Origin: Porphyrobacter sp. IPPAS B-1204
GTDB lineage: Bacteria > Pseudomonadota > Alphaproteobacteria > Sphingomonadales > Sphingomonadaceae
DNA: 64,000 bases
Direction of reading: 5' to 3'
NCBI GenBank assembly: GCA_003724185.1
Contig: RHGM01000003.1
Location: 124,001 to 188,000, forward strand
Shown: positions 8,717 to 17,500 of the stretch, piece by piece
How positions within the stretch are numbered: the stretch's first letter is position 1
Layout of the letters: every line of letters starts with the position of its first letter
The notes under the pieces: model-generated
Told to the model about the DNA's origin: nothing
Seen by the model: only the letters and a program-made list of their open reading frames with translations
Database searches by the model: none
Made by a program: the position numbers and the translations under genes

Positions 8717-10291
8717 TTAAATCGTGATGTCGTTGGGGCGCGCCTTGCGCAGCCACCCGGCGACGAACATGCGGGTCAGCGTCACCCCGGTGAAAACCGA
8801 GGTCGCAATGCCGATCACCAGCACCACCGCGAAGCCCTTGACCGGCCCCGACCCGAACGCAAACAGCGCCACGCCGGAAATCACGTTGGTGAGGTTGGCA
8901 TCGAAGATGGCCCGGCTGGCTTCCTTGTAACCGGTTTCCACCGCCGCGATCACCTTGCGGCCGCGGGCGCGTTCCTCTCGGATACGCTCGTTGATCAGAA
9001 CGTTGGCGTCCACCGCTGCGCCGATCGTGATAACGAAGCCCGCGATCCCCGGCAGGGTCAGCGTGAAGCCCCCCAGCGCCATCAGCCCGAGCAGCATCAG
9101 CACGTTGAACACCAGCGCCACGGTCGCATAGACGCCGAACCGGCCATAGGTGGCCATCATCAATGCGATCACGGCAAGAGAGCCGATCCCCATCGCCAGC
9201 AGGCCCTTGCGGATCGAATCTGCACCCAGATCCGGCCCGACGGTGCGTTCCTCGACAATCGCCAGCGGCACCGGCAGCGCGCCCGACCGCAGTGCAATCG
9301 CCAGCTGGTTGGCGCTTTCCGGCGTGAAGCTGCCCGAAATCTGCGCGCTCCCGCCGATGATCGGCGTCTGGATGGTCGGCGCGGACAGCACCTGACCGTC
9401 AAGGATGATCGCGAAGGGCTTGCCGACATTCTCGGTCGTCAGCTTGGCAAACTTGGCACCGCCCTGCGCATCGAAGGTGATGTTGACGACATTCTGGTTG
9501 TTCTGCGGATCGACCCCGGCCTGCGCGCCAGTCAGGTTCTCGCCGCGAATGCCGCCCAAACGGCGCACCGACAGCATCTCGCCGTCAAGCCCGGTGCCGG
9601 GGGCATAGGGGAAGGTTTCCACACCGACCTGCGATCCGGCAGGATCGGCAACCAGCTTGAATTCGAGCTGCGCGGTCTGGCCCACCAGCGCCTTCAGCGC
9701 CTCGGGATCCTGCAAGCCCGGCACCTGCACCACAATGCGGGTGTCGCCCTGTCGGATGATCGTCGGCTCGCGCGTGCCCAGTTCGTCGATACGGCGGCGC
9801 ACCACTTCGGTTGCGCTCGCCATCGCATCGTCAATTGCCTGATTGACGCCCGCATCGGTCTGCTTGAGCACCACGCGCTGGCCGTCGACCACCTGCAATT
9901 CCCACTCTCGCACCGAGGTCTGGCCCTGCATCGTCGGCTCGATCAAACCACGCGCACGGTCAATATCGGCGGCGCTTTCGAGCATGAAGGACAGTTCGCC
10001 GCCCGCCGTCGAGACATCGCCGATGCGGATGCGCGGCTTGGCGTTGCGCATCAGCTGGCGCACCGTCTCTTCCATGACGTCGAGCCGCTGGCTCCGCACA
10101 TCATCGGCTTTCGCCTCAAGCAGCAGGTGCGAGCCACCGGCCAGATCCAGCCCGAGATTGACCTGCGGGTTGGGCAGCGCCGAGGGCCAGTCCAGACCGG
10201 AGACATTGAACAGCGAAGGCAGCGCCAGCAGCGAGGCGGCCAATGTCAGCCCCCACAGCCAGAGCTTTTTCCATAAGGGGAAGTCGAGCAT
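8717..10291 (-). CDS. secD: Protein translocase subunit SecD
   Basis: SecD, 524 residues, partner of SecF in the Sec translocon accessory complex. It starts with a membrane helix (WLWGLTLAASLLALPSLF) and the GLDLAGGSHLLLE motif. The large periplasmic P1 domain includes ELGTREPTIIRQGDTRIVVQVPG, and the membrane bundle contains GFVITIGAAVDANVLINERIREE, the diagnostic RND/SecD segment. Length and domain order match the short alphaproteobacterial type. It is the middle gene of a yajC-secD-secF operon, 55 bases after yajC. Confidence 0.97.
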   Translation of the reverse strand: MLDFPLWKKLWLWGLTLAASLLALPSLFNVSGLDWPSALPNPQVNLGLDLAGGSHLLLEAKADDVRSQRLDVMEETVRQLMRNAKPRIRIGDVSTAGGELSFMLESAADIDRARGLIEPTMQGQTSVREWELQVVDGQRVVLKQTDAGVNQAIDDAMASATEVVRRRIDELGTREPTIIRQGDTRIVVQVPGLQDPEALKALVGQTAQLEFKLVADPAGSQVGVETFPYAPGTGLDGEMLSVRRLGGIRGENLTGAQAGVDPQNNQNVVNITFDAQGGAKFAKLTTENVGKPFAIILDGQVLSAPTIQTPIIGGSAQISGSFTPESANQLAIALRSGALPVPLAIVEERTVGPDLGADSIRKGLLAMGIGSLAVIALMMATYGRFGVYATVALVFNVLMLLGLMALGGFTLTLPGIAGFVITIGAAVDANVLINERIREERARGRKVIAAVETGYKEASRAIFDANLTNVISGVALFAFGSGPVKGFAVVLVIGIATSVFTGVTLTRMFVAGWLRKARPNDITI

Positions 10292-10346
10292 TGCGTCAGG
10301 GTCTCACGCGCAAAAGGTCAGAAGCGGCACTTGGTCAGGCGACCGG

Positions 10347-10676
10347 TCAATCATTGGCAGGCGTGCCGCCCGGCGGAATGATGTCACCGATGGTCGCCTT
10401 GATCGCCTTCACGCGGACATTGGTGCCCAGTTCCAGTTCGACATAGACATCGTCAACCTTGACGACCTTGCCGACAAGTCCGCCGGCGGTGACCACCTGA
10501 TCACCCTTCTTGACGGCCGCGATCTTGGCCTGGTGTTCCTTCTGCCGCTTCATTTGAGGGCGGATGATCAGGAACCAGAAGATGGCGATCATGCCGACGA
10601 TCGGCAGGAAGCTCATCCAGGCAGGCGGCGCTGCTGCGGCACCGGCGCCAGCGGCGGCAAGAAGGTCGAATGTCAT
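10347..10676 (-). CDS. yajC: Preprotein translocase subunit YajC
   Basis: A 109-residue single-span inner-membrane protein that associates with SecDF. The membrane segment is FLPIVGMIAIFWFLIIRPQ, followed by the diagnostic RPQMKRQKEHQAKIAAVKKGD and a small beta domain with VVTAGGLVGKVVKVDD. It is the first gene of the operon. The upstream 300 bases contain the operon promoter region and a large perfect inverted repeat before a divergently oriented tRNA gene. Confidence 0.96.
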   Translation of the reverse strand: MTFDLLAAAGAGAAAAPPAWMSFLPIVGMIAIFWFLIIRPQMKRQKEHQAKIAAVKKGDQVVTAGGLVGKVVKVDDVYVELELGTNVRVKAIKATIGDIIPPGGTPAND

Positions 10677-10787
10677 AGGTTGAACCCGTCAATATCCCGT
10701 GAAATTTATGCAAGGGCCATGCCCCTGCCGTTCAAGTGGGCGCGCCTAGCAGCATTGCAAGCGCCCCGCAATCGCGCCCTCCTTTAG

Positions 10788-10803
10788 GCCACCTGTCGGT
10801 GGC
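10788..10803. repeat. Small hairpin with TGTC loop
   Basis: GCCACC at 10788-10793 and GGTGGC at 10798-10803 form a perfect 6-bp stem around a four-base loop. It directly abuts the much larger inverted repeat that begins at 10803. No T-run follows on either strand, so a terminator role is not supported. Confidence 0.5.
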
Positions 10804-10893
10804 GCAGACCACCCGCCCCGCCTCCCCACCCGGCCGCCATAGATTAGTGGTACTATCAGCGGCCGGGTGGGGAGGCGGGGCGGGTGGTCTGCG
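10803..10893. repeat. Perfect 35-bp inverted repeat with 21-base spacer
   Basis: The arms 10803-10837 and 10859-10893 are exact reverse complements over 35 bases and are almost pure G/C. The 21-base spacer is AT-rich and contains a second small palindrome (TAGT at 10845-10848, ACTA at 10852-10855). Right after the repeat, 10892-10913 can fold into a small stem closed by a GAAA loop. The structure lies between yajC (minus) and tRNA-Pro (plus). No poly-T follows either arm, so it is not a standard terminator. It could be a dispersed repeat, a leader structure or a mobile-element relic; a genome search for the arm would decide. Confidence 0.85.
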
Positions 10894-10980
10894 GGTCGCG
10901 AAAGCGAACCCGCAAACGAGGATGCCAAACCCGCTTGCCAGCCTCGGACCTGCGCCCTATAGGCCCCGCTCCACTGGTGA

Positions 10981-11057
10981 CGGGACGTAGCGCAGCCTGG
11001 TAGCGCATCACACTGGGGGTGTGGGGGTCGGAGGTTCGAATCCTCTCGTCCCGACCA
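10981..11057 (+). tRNA. tRNA-Pro (anticodon GGG)
   Basis: A 77-base cloverleaf. The acceptor CGGGACG pairs with CGTCCCG, the T arm GGAGG-TTCGAAT-CCTCT is canonical, and the 3' end encodes CCA. The anticodon loop is CTGGGGG with GGG at 11015-11017, reading CCC/CCU proline codons. Nothing co-transcribed is evident upstream. It points away from the yajC operon. Confidence 0.96.
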
Positions 11058-11318
11058 GTGGACAATTTTCCTTCCTGTCGGTCGCCGAGCATTGCGCGGG
11101 CCACCAGGCCCGCTGGCGGTGAAGGCTGAGCCGCCCCTCGCGCCGGCCGGAGCTTTCTGCATTCGCACACGAGAAACCCGGCCGCCGCCGCAAGACCGTG
11201 CAAGCACCCATCGCTTGCGGCGAGGCAGACCCAATCTGCAACGGCCCGCACAACACGCACAAAACCCGTTGCCACCCGCCCGCCCGATGGCTAAAGCGCC
11301 CCCCTGCCCAAAAGGCGC

Positions 11319-11394
11319 GCCGCTTTAGCTCAGTCGGTAGAGCACATCATTCGTAATGATGGGGTCACGTGTTCGAGTCACGTAAGCGGCACCA
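11319..11394 (+). tRNA. tRNA-Thr (anticodon CGT)
   Basis: A 76-base cloverleaf. The acceptor GCCGCTT pairs with AAGCGGC, the D arm contains AGCTCAGTCGGTAGAGC, and the anticodon stem CATCA/TGATG encloses TTCGTAA with CGT at 11352-11354. The T arm is CACGTGTTCGAGTCACGT-like and CCA is encoded. The 261 bases between the two tRNA genes contain no supportable gene. It is the last stable-RNA gene before the DUF11 locus, which makes it a candidate integration point for that locus. Confidence 0.96.
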
Positions 11395-11866
11395 CTCCCT
11401 AAAAACTCATTTTTTATCAAAGACTTAAGGCGCTTTCGCGCCCAATGTACCGCACAGTTGTGTCACCCTCGCGCCGTTGCCGGGTGTCCTGCTCACACTT
11501 GCCAACCGTTTGGCGGCACGCTGTGCGCCTGACGCTGCAGGGTGTTTTGCAAGTGCGCGGCAGAAGTGGTCCGACGCCGTCCCCGGAGACCTTGCGTGTG
11601 AGCCTTGCGGTTTAACACCGCCCTCGTTTTACAGGCGTTTTGGCCGCCATTCCGCATTTTGGAGCTGATAGATCCGTCGCTGGACTTCGCCCGCCCTGTC
11701 GCCCCAATACACGAACTTTCCTTACATTTCAGCGGGCAACCTGCCCGTGCAGAACGGCTCAGGATGCACGCTCACCGTCGTTCGAGGCGACAGGAGGCTG
11801 TCCGAAACACCATTTTACAATCGTGGCTAACGAAAAACTAACCTTCCCTGCGTAATTCATCGCAGC
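11395..11866. other. 472-base non-coding interval upstream of the DUF11 locus
   Basis: No gene is supportable here. The short open frames have no ribosome-binding site and read as random Arg/Pro/Ala-rich peptide. A small hairpin (GGCGC-TTTC-GCGCC near 11430) and an AT-rich stretch just before 11867 are visible. The interval should hold the promoter of the five-gene locus, but no clear -35/-10 pair was identified. If the locus is an island inserted beside tRNA-Thr, its left junction would lie here. Confidence 0.4.
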
Positions 11867-12862
11867 ATGACAACATACCCTCGCCTTTACGTTTCGTCAG
11901 CTTCCATCATGGGCACCGCGCTGTTCGCAGTGGCGCTGTCCTCAGCACCGGCATGGGCCGGCGGTGTGACCGCCGGCACATTGATCGAGAACACCGCCGT
12001 CGCCAATTATGAAGAGGCGGGCGTACCTCGCAGCATCAATTCGAACACCGTCACGGTGCGCGTTGACGAATTGCTGGATGTGACGCTGGCATCGCTTGAT
12101 CCCGGCCCCGTTGTGGCGCGCCCGGGCAATGCGGTGCTGACGTTCGAGCTTACCAATCAGGGCAACGGGCCCGAAGCCTTCCGCCTGCTCGCCAACACGG
12201 CGGTCGGCGGCAATGATTTCGACGTTTCTTTTCGTGCCATTGCAATCGATAGCAATGGCAACGGTATCTATGATGAGGGGATCGACGAGATCCTCGCCGC
12301 ACCGCAGACCACGGCAATTCTAGCGCCGGATGCAGCACTGACGATATTCGTGCTCGTGACCGTGCCCGATGGCGTGGGCGATGCCCAGACCAGCAATGTC
12401 GACCTTACCGCAGAAGCGGTGACCGGCAGCGGCACGCCCGGAACCACCTTTGCGGGCGCGGGCGTTGATGGCGGCAACGCGATTGTCGGCAATACCGGCG
12501 CGCAGGCCGTGGCGCGTGGCAGGCTGATCAACACCGTCGCCGGCGTCGAACTGATCAAGTCGGTTACGCTGCGCGATCCGTTTGGCGGCACCAGCGCTGT
12601 TCCCGGCACGATTGCCACCTTCACCATCGAAGCGCGGGTCAATGGCACCGGATCGGTCAACAATCTGGTGGTGACCGACGCGATTCCGGATGGGACGACC
12701 TACGTGCCCGGCACGCTCGCGCTGGATTCAGCGGCGCTTACCGATGCTGCCGATGGCGACGCGGGCGCGGCCTCGGACGCCGATGGGATCGCCGTGAATC
12801 TCGGGGAAGTGGCAGCCGGAACGCGGCACGCCGTTACCTTCAGCGTTACAGTTGACCAGTGA
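11867..12862 (+). CDS. Secreted DUF11-type repeat protein (locus gene 1)
   Basis: A 331-residue exported protein. A Sec signal peptide ends near residue 31 (MGTALFAVALSSAPAWA; the internal Met15 at 11909 is an alternative start). The mature N-terminus carries AGTLIENTAVANYEE..SNTVTVRVDELLDV, the strand pattern that opens DUF11-family proteins. There is a calcium-loop-like DSNGNGIYDEGIDE segment in the middle. Residues about 235-331 are a DUF11-like beta domain (FTIEARVNGTGSVNNLVVTDAIPDGTTYVPGTL). No membrane anchor or sorting motif is seen. The gene leads a five-gene same-strand locus and is probably an extracellular or surface-associated beta-sandwich protein. The exact function is unknown. 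Confidence 0.8.
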   Translation: MTTYPRLYVSSASIMGTALFAVALSSAPAWAGGVTAGTLIENTAVANYEEAGVPRSINSNTVTVRVDELLDVTLASLDPGPVVARPGNAVLTFELTNQGNGPEAFRLLANTAVGGNDFDVSFRAIAIDSNGNGIYDEGIDEILAAPQTTAILAPDAALTIFVLVTVPDGVGDAQTSNVDLTAEAVTGSGTPGTTFAGAGVDGGNAIVGNTGAQAVARGRLINTVAGVELIKSVTLRDPFGGTSAVPGTIATFTIEARVNGTGSVNNLVVTDAIPDGTTYVPGTLALDSAALTDAADGDAGAASDADGIAVNLGEVAAGTRHAVTFSVTVDQ

Positions 12863-12912
12863 TACGTTCCAGAATTCGACAATAAAAACAGATAATAAAT
12901 CGGGGAAGCACT

Positions 12913-13395
12913 ATGAAGTCGATCACCAAACTGATGCTGGCCGCAGCCGCCGCGCTTGCGTTGCCCGCCGTGCCGCTTGCGGCGCAGAACAACAGCGCGA
13001 TCGCGCTTACCGGCGACGTCAAGGCGGTCAAGGTCATTACCGACGCCGACGGCAAGGAACGCACCGATCTGGTGGAGCCGAGCACGATCGTGCCGGGTGA
13101 TCGCCTCGTTTTCGGCACGGACTACGCCAACAAGGGCAACGAGGTTGTGACCAATTTCACTGTCACCAACCCGCTTCCCGCAGCCGTCCGCCTCGCGCCC
13201 GATGCCGATCCGGCGCTTGAGGTGTCGGTAGACGGAGGCAAGACCTTCGGCGCCATCGCCGCGCTGACCATCGCAAATTCAGACGGGACCACCCGTCCCG
13301 CCGCCCATGCCGACGTGACCCACGTCCGCTGGGTGCTGGCAAGCATCGCACCCGGAGCATCGGGGCGACTTACCTATCCAGCCATCATCCGCTGA
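12913..13395 (+). CDS. Small secreted DUF11-like protein (locus gene 2)
   Basis: A 160-residue protein with a Sec signal peptide (LMLAAAAALALPAVPLAAQ, cleavage near residue 25). One beta domain follows with the DUF11-like progression VPGDRLVFGTDYANKGNEVVTNFTVTNPLPAAVRLAP...VRWVLASIAPGASGRLTY. It is about the size of a single repeat unit, so it could be a subunit or partner of the larger locus proteins. A GGGGAAG site precedes ATG 12913, 51 bases after gene 1. I recognise the fold type, not a named family. Confidence 0.75.
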   Translation: MKSITKLMLAAAAALALPAVPLAAQNNSAIALTGDVKAVKVITDADGKERTDLVEPSTIVPGDRLVFGTDYANKGNEVVTNFTVTNPLPAAVRLAPDADPALEVSVDGGKTFGAIAALTIANSDGTTRPAAHADVTHVRWVLASIAPGASGRLTYPAIIR

Positions 13396-13466
13396 CCAGC
13401 GGGAGATAACCGCCACGTCCTGCGGGCGGAAAGTCAGACGCGGGGCAAACACTCAGGACCAGAACC

Positions 13467-14519
13467 ATGAAGACCACCAAGCAGTTGCTGGGTGCGGTGA
13501 GCGCGTTTGCGCTTGTCGCAATGACCAGCGCCCCTGCCCTGGCCCAAGGGACCAGCGCAGGATCGACCATCCGAAACGAAGTGAGCGTCACCTATAATGT
13601 CGGTGGCGTGACCCAGAACGCGGCAACGGCGAGCGACGAGTTCACCGTTGACCAGAAGGTCAATGTCCTCGTCAACTTTGTCGGCAGCGCGACTGTCGTC
13701 AATCCCGGACAAGACGGCGCTGCCATCGCCTTTGACGTCACCAACCTGTCGAACAGTACAGTCGACCTCGATCTTGCAGCGGCGCTGCGGAACGGGACGG
13801 CGGGCAATATCGACAATTTCCGCATCTATCTCGATGCCGACAATGACGGCGTGTTGAGTGCTGTTGAAGAAGCTGCAGGCCCGATCACCTTCCTTGATGA
13901 AGTTGGCAACGCAGCCAATGGCGTCACCGTGAAGGTCATCGTCCTGGCTGACATCGGCCTTGGCGCTGCCAACGCCGATATCTTTGACGTGACGCTGACC
14001 GCCAACGCCCATGCGGGTGGCACTGTCGGCACGCTGGGCACCGAACTGGTTGAATCGGCGGGCAACAGCAGCGGCATCGACACGGTGCTGTTCGACGGCC
14101 AGGGCGATACCGATCAGGCCCGCGACGGTGCGTTCTCCGACACCGGCACCTACACCGTGGCTGGCGCCGTAGTGACCGTGGCCAAGTCCAGCCGCGTTGT
14201 CAGCGATCCGGTCAACTTCGAGAACAACCCGAAGGCGATTCCGGGCGCAACCGTCGAATACTGCATCACCGTGGCCAACGCCGCGGGCGCTGCGGCAGAG
14301 GCGACCGATGTGGCCGTGACCGACGATCTTCCGTTCGATGTGACCTTCATCGCAAACTCGATCTTCGTGAACGGTGATGGAAGCTGCGCCAACGGCGCAC
14401 CCGGTGGCAGCTTCAGCGAAGGAACCGGCGTTAGCGGGAAGGACCAGGTGCTGGGCGACCTCGACAATGTCGCGGCGGGTCAGACCCGTTCGCTCTACTT
14501 CCGGGTCGTGATCGACTAA
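13467..14519 (+). CDS. Secreted DUF11-type protein (locus gene 3)
   Basis: A 350-residue exported protein. The signal peptide ends at ALAQ (residue 27). The opening AGSTIRNEVSVTYNVGG matches the start of the gene 1 product. A calcium-loop-like DADNDGVLSAVEEAAG segment lies near residue 125. Residues about 245-350 form a DUF11 domain beginning with VVSDPVN..NPKAIPGATVEYCITV. Two Cys residues in this domain (YCITV, GSCANG) could form a disulfide. The SDPVN...NPKAIPGA block recurs in the gene 5 product, which ties the two together. It ends 21 bases before the 1713-residue gene. Confidence 0.8.
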   Translation: MKTTKQLLGAVSAFALVAMTSAPALAQGTSAGSTIRNEVSVTYNVGGVTQNAATASDEFTVDQKVNVLVNFVGSATVVNPGQDGAAIAFDVTNLSNSTVDLDLAAALRNGTAGNIDNFRIYLDADNDGVLSAVEEAAGPITFLDEVGNAANGVTVKVIVLADIGLGAANADIFDVTLTANAHAGGTVGTLGTELVESAGNSSGIDTVLFDGQGDTDQARDGAFSDTGTYTVAGAVVTVAKSSRVVSDPVNFENNPKAIPGATVEYCITVANAAGAAAEATDVAVTDDLPFDVTFIANSIFVNGDGSCANGAPGGSFSEGTGVSGKDQVLGDLDNVAAGQTRSLYFRVVID

Positions 14520-14540
14520 GCCCAGATCCGGACATTAGTC

Positions 14541-17500
14541 TTGCGTGTTTCCCCCTCTTTGCGGCGCGTGGCAGCAGCACTCTTTGCAGTGCTGCTGCCA
14601 TTCGGCGTGCCGCAAGAGGGGGTCAGCGCCCAAGGCATTGATAACGCGGCGGTGCGGTCCATCACCAACATCGCCGAAGCCACCTGGGAGGCTGACGGCA
14701 CGCGTCGGCGGATTGTCAGCAATCCGGTCCGGTTCGATGTCAGCCTTACCCCGCCTGCGCCCCCTGCGATCCGGGTTTTCCGGCGCGCGCCCGGCACAGG
14801 CTCCGAACTGGTCTATCGCCCGCCCAGCTGCTCTGTGCCCGGCGGTCCGCTTCAGCTTAACCGCAGCTCCGCGGTCGCCAGCACCACCCCCGGTTCCGGC
14901 GCGGTTTCGGTGCTCAATACCGCCATCGTCCAGCCAACTGACCGGCTGCGCGGGGGCGAGCCGCTCTTTTTCGAAGTGACCGCGGCCAGCGCCAACCGTG
15001 ATCCCGCCGCAATCGACAGCCTCACCGTGGTGCTCACCAGCGCCGAGGGCGACCGTGAGACCATGACCGTCTTCGAAACCGCCCCGGACAGCGGCGTGTT
15101 CACCGGCGTGATCGACACCTTCCGCATCCCCCCGCCCGTCGTGCAGGAAGACTGCCGCCTTAGCGTCGGGCCGGATTCGCGCATCACCGTGGCCGCCATG
15201 AACCCGGGCAGTGACGATGTTCTGGTGCAGATCGACGTTGCCGTGCTGGTCGATCCCTTTGGCGTGGTGTTCGACAGCGAAACCGGCGAGCCGGTCGACG
15301 GCGCCCGCATCACGCTGGTCGATGACGCAACCGGCGCGCCAGCCACGGTCTTTGCCGAGGATGGCGTAACATCATGGCCATCCAGCGTTATTTCGGGGAC
15401 GAATGTCACCGATGGCGCGGGCCGCAGTGTGCCGATGGGGCCGGGCGAGTTCTGGTTTCCGCTCACCGCACAAGGCCGTTACCGCCTCGCGGTCGAGCCG
15501 CCCACCCCCTACACCGCCCCTTCAGCCGCCCCGCGCGAGCTGCTGGCGCGCGTCACCCGCCCTGACGGCAGGCCCCATGTGATCCGCGAAGGATCGTTCG
15601 GCGATGCCTTTGTGCTCGACAGCCCGATTCCCTTCGAAGTCGACATCCCGGTTGACCGTCCGGGGATCGATCTGGCGATGACCAAGACCGCATCGCGCAC
15701 CAATGCCGCGCCCGGCGATGTTGTTTTCTACACCGTGACCGTGCGCAACGCCGATCCATCGCGGATCAAGCGGGCTGTGACGCTCACCGATACGCCCTCG
15801 CGCTGGCTGCGCCTGCGGGCAGACACGATCCGCATCAACGGTGCCGCCGCCCCGCAAGCGGTGGCGATCGCCCCCGATGGCCGCGTTCTGACGATCGCGC
15901 TCGGCGATCTCGCCGCCGGAGCCAGCGCGCGGGTGACCTATGCCATGACCGTGCGCCCCGATGCCCCTCCGGGCCGTGTGCTCAACGATGCGCTCGCGCG
16001 GGACGGGCTTGGCCGCCAGTCACGCGCCAGCGCGGCGGTTGATCTGGTGCGTGACGGTATCGCCGACCGGATGACCATCATCGGCCGGATCACGGCTGGC
16101 CCCTGCACCTTCGACGAAACACAGCGCACCGGCATTGCCGGGGTTCGCGTGATGCTCGAAGACGGCAGCTTCGCGGTCACCGATGCCGATGGCCGCTATC
16201 ACTTCGAAGGCGTGGTGCCCGGCACCCACGTGGTGCAGGTCTCGCGCATGACCCTGCCCGAAGGCGCGCGGATGGTGGATTGCTCGGCATCGACCCGCAA
16301 TGCCCGCAGCGCTTCGTCGCGCTTCGCAATCGGACAGGGCGGCAGCCTGGTCGTCGCCGATTTCCACGCTGTTCTGCCCGAAGCCGCGAGCCCCGCCCCG
16401 GTCGCTGCTCCTGCCCCTGAGGCAGCGCCGGTCAAGCCCGCCAATCCGGCCGAGCCCAGCACGGCGCCGACCGATTTCCTCGCGCTGGGCGATGGCGAAG
16501 ACGGCTTCCTTGCCCCCGCCGCAGATGCCAACCCGCGCGCGCCTGCCGTGCGCGTCGCCATCCGCCACCGCCGCGGGCAGAGCGTCGAACTGCTGGTCGA
16601 TGGCAAGCCGGTCGACAGCCTTGCCTTTGATGGCACCCAGACCCCGCAAAAGGGCAAATATGCCGTCAGCCAGTGGCGCGGGGTGCCGCTGATCAATGAA
16701 CGCACCGTGCTCGAAGCGCGGATCCTCAACAGCTTCGGCGAAGTCGCCAAGACCTTCACCCGCGAGGTGTTTTTCACACGCGCCCCGGCGAAGATCGAAT
16801 TCCTGCCTGACCTGTCCAACCTTGTCGCTGATGGCCGCACCCGTCCGGTGGTGGCAATCCGCGTGCTGGACCGGAACAACCGCCCCCTGCGTGAGGGGAT
16901 TTCGGGCAACTTCAGGCTCAACGCGCCGTACCAGAGCGCCGAGCAGATTGATCGCCAGCAGCTCGACCAGCTGACAGGCACCGCTCCGATCGCTGCGCGC
17001 TGGGTGGTCGAGGGCGAGGAAGGCATCGCCCGGATCGAACTTGCGCCCACCATGGTCAGCGGCTCGCTGCGCCTCGATTTCGCCTTTGACGATGGCAACA
17101 TCACCCGCCATCAGGAGCTTGAGGCGTGGATCGAGCCGGGCGATATCGAATGGACCATCGTGGGCCTTGCCGAAGGCACGGTCGGCGCGCGGTCTGTCGC
17201 TGACAACATGGAGCGCGCCGGGCAGTTCGACAGTGATCTGGGCGATGATGCGCGGGTCGCTCTTTATGCCAAGGGCCGGGTGCTGGGCAAATACCTGCTC
17301 ACCCTCGCCTATGACAGCGCCAAGCAGCGCGATGACCAGCGCGTGCTGGGCGCGATTGATCCGCAGGCCTATTACACGGTGTTCGGCGATGCCTCGGCCC
17401 GCCAGTTCGATGCCGCCAGCCGCGAAAAGCTGTATGTCCGCATCGAAACCGCAACCTTCTATGCGCTTTACGGCGACTTCCAGACCGCCTTCAACCAGAC

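Noticed and set aside
8576-10276. Open frame of 566 codons on the plus strand
   Set aside because: Complement of secD; composition is Arg/His/Gln-rich and no motif is present.
10746-11275. Several minus-strand frames across the tRNA-Pro gene
   Set aside because: They contain the [14 protein letters not shown] and [15 protein letters not shown] peptides that arise from antisense translation of tRNA genes and are well-known false predictions.
11477-11841. Small open frames of 60-80 codons before the DUF11 locus
   Set aside because: No ribosome-binding site, random composition and mutual overlap in different frames.
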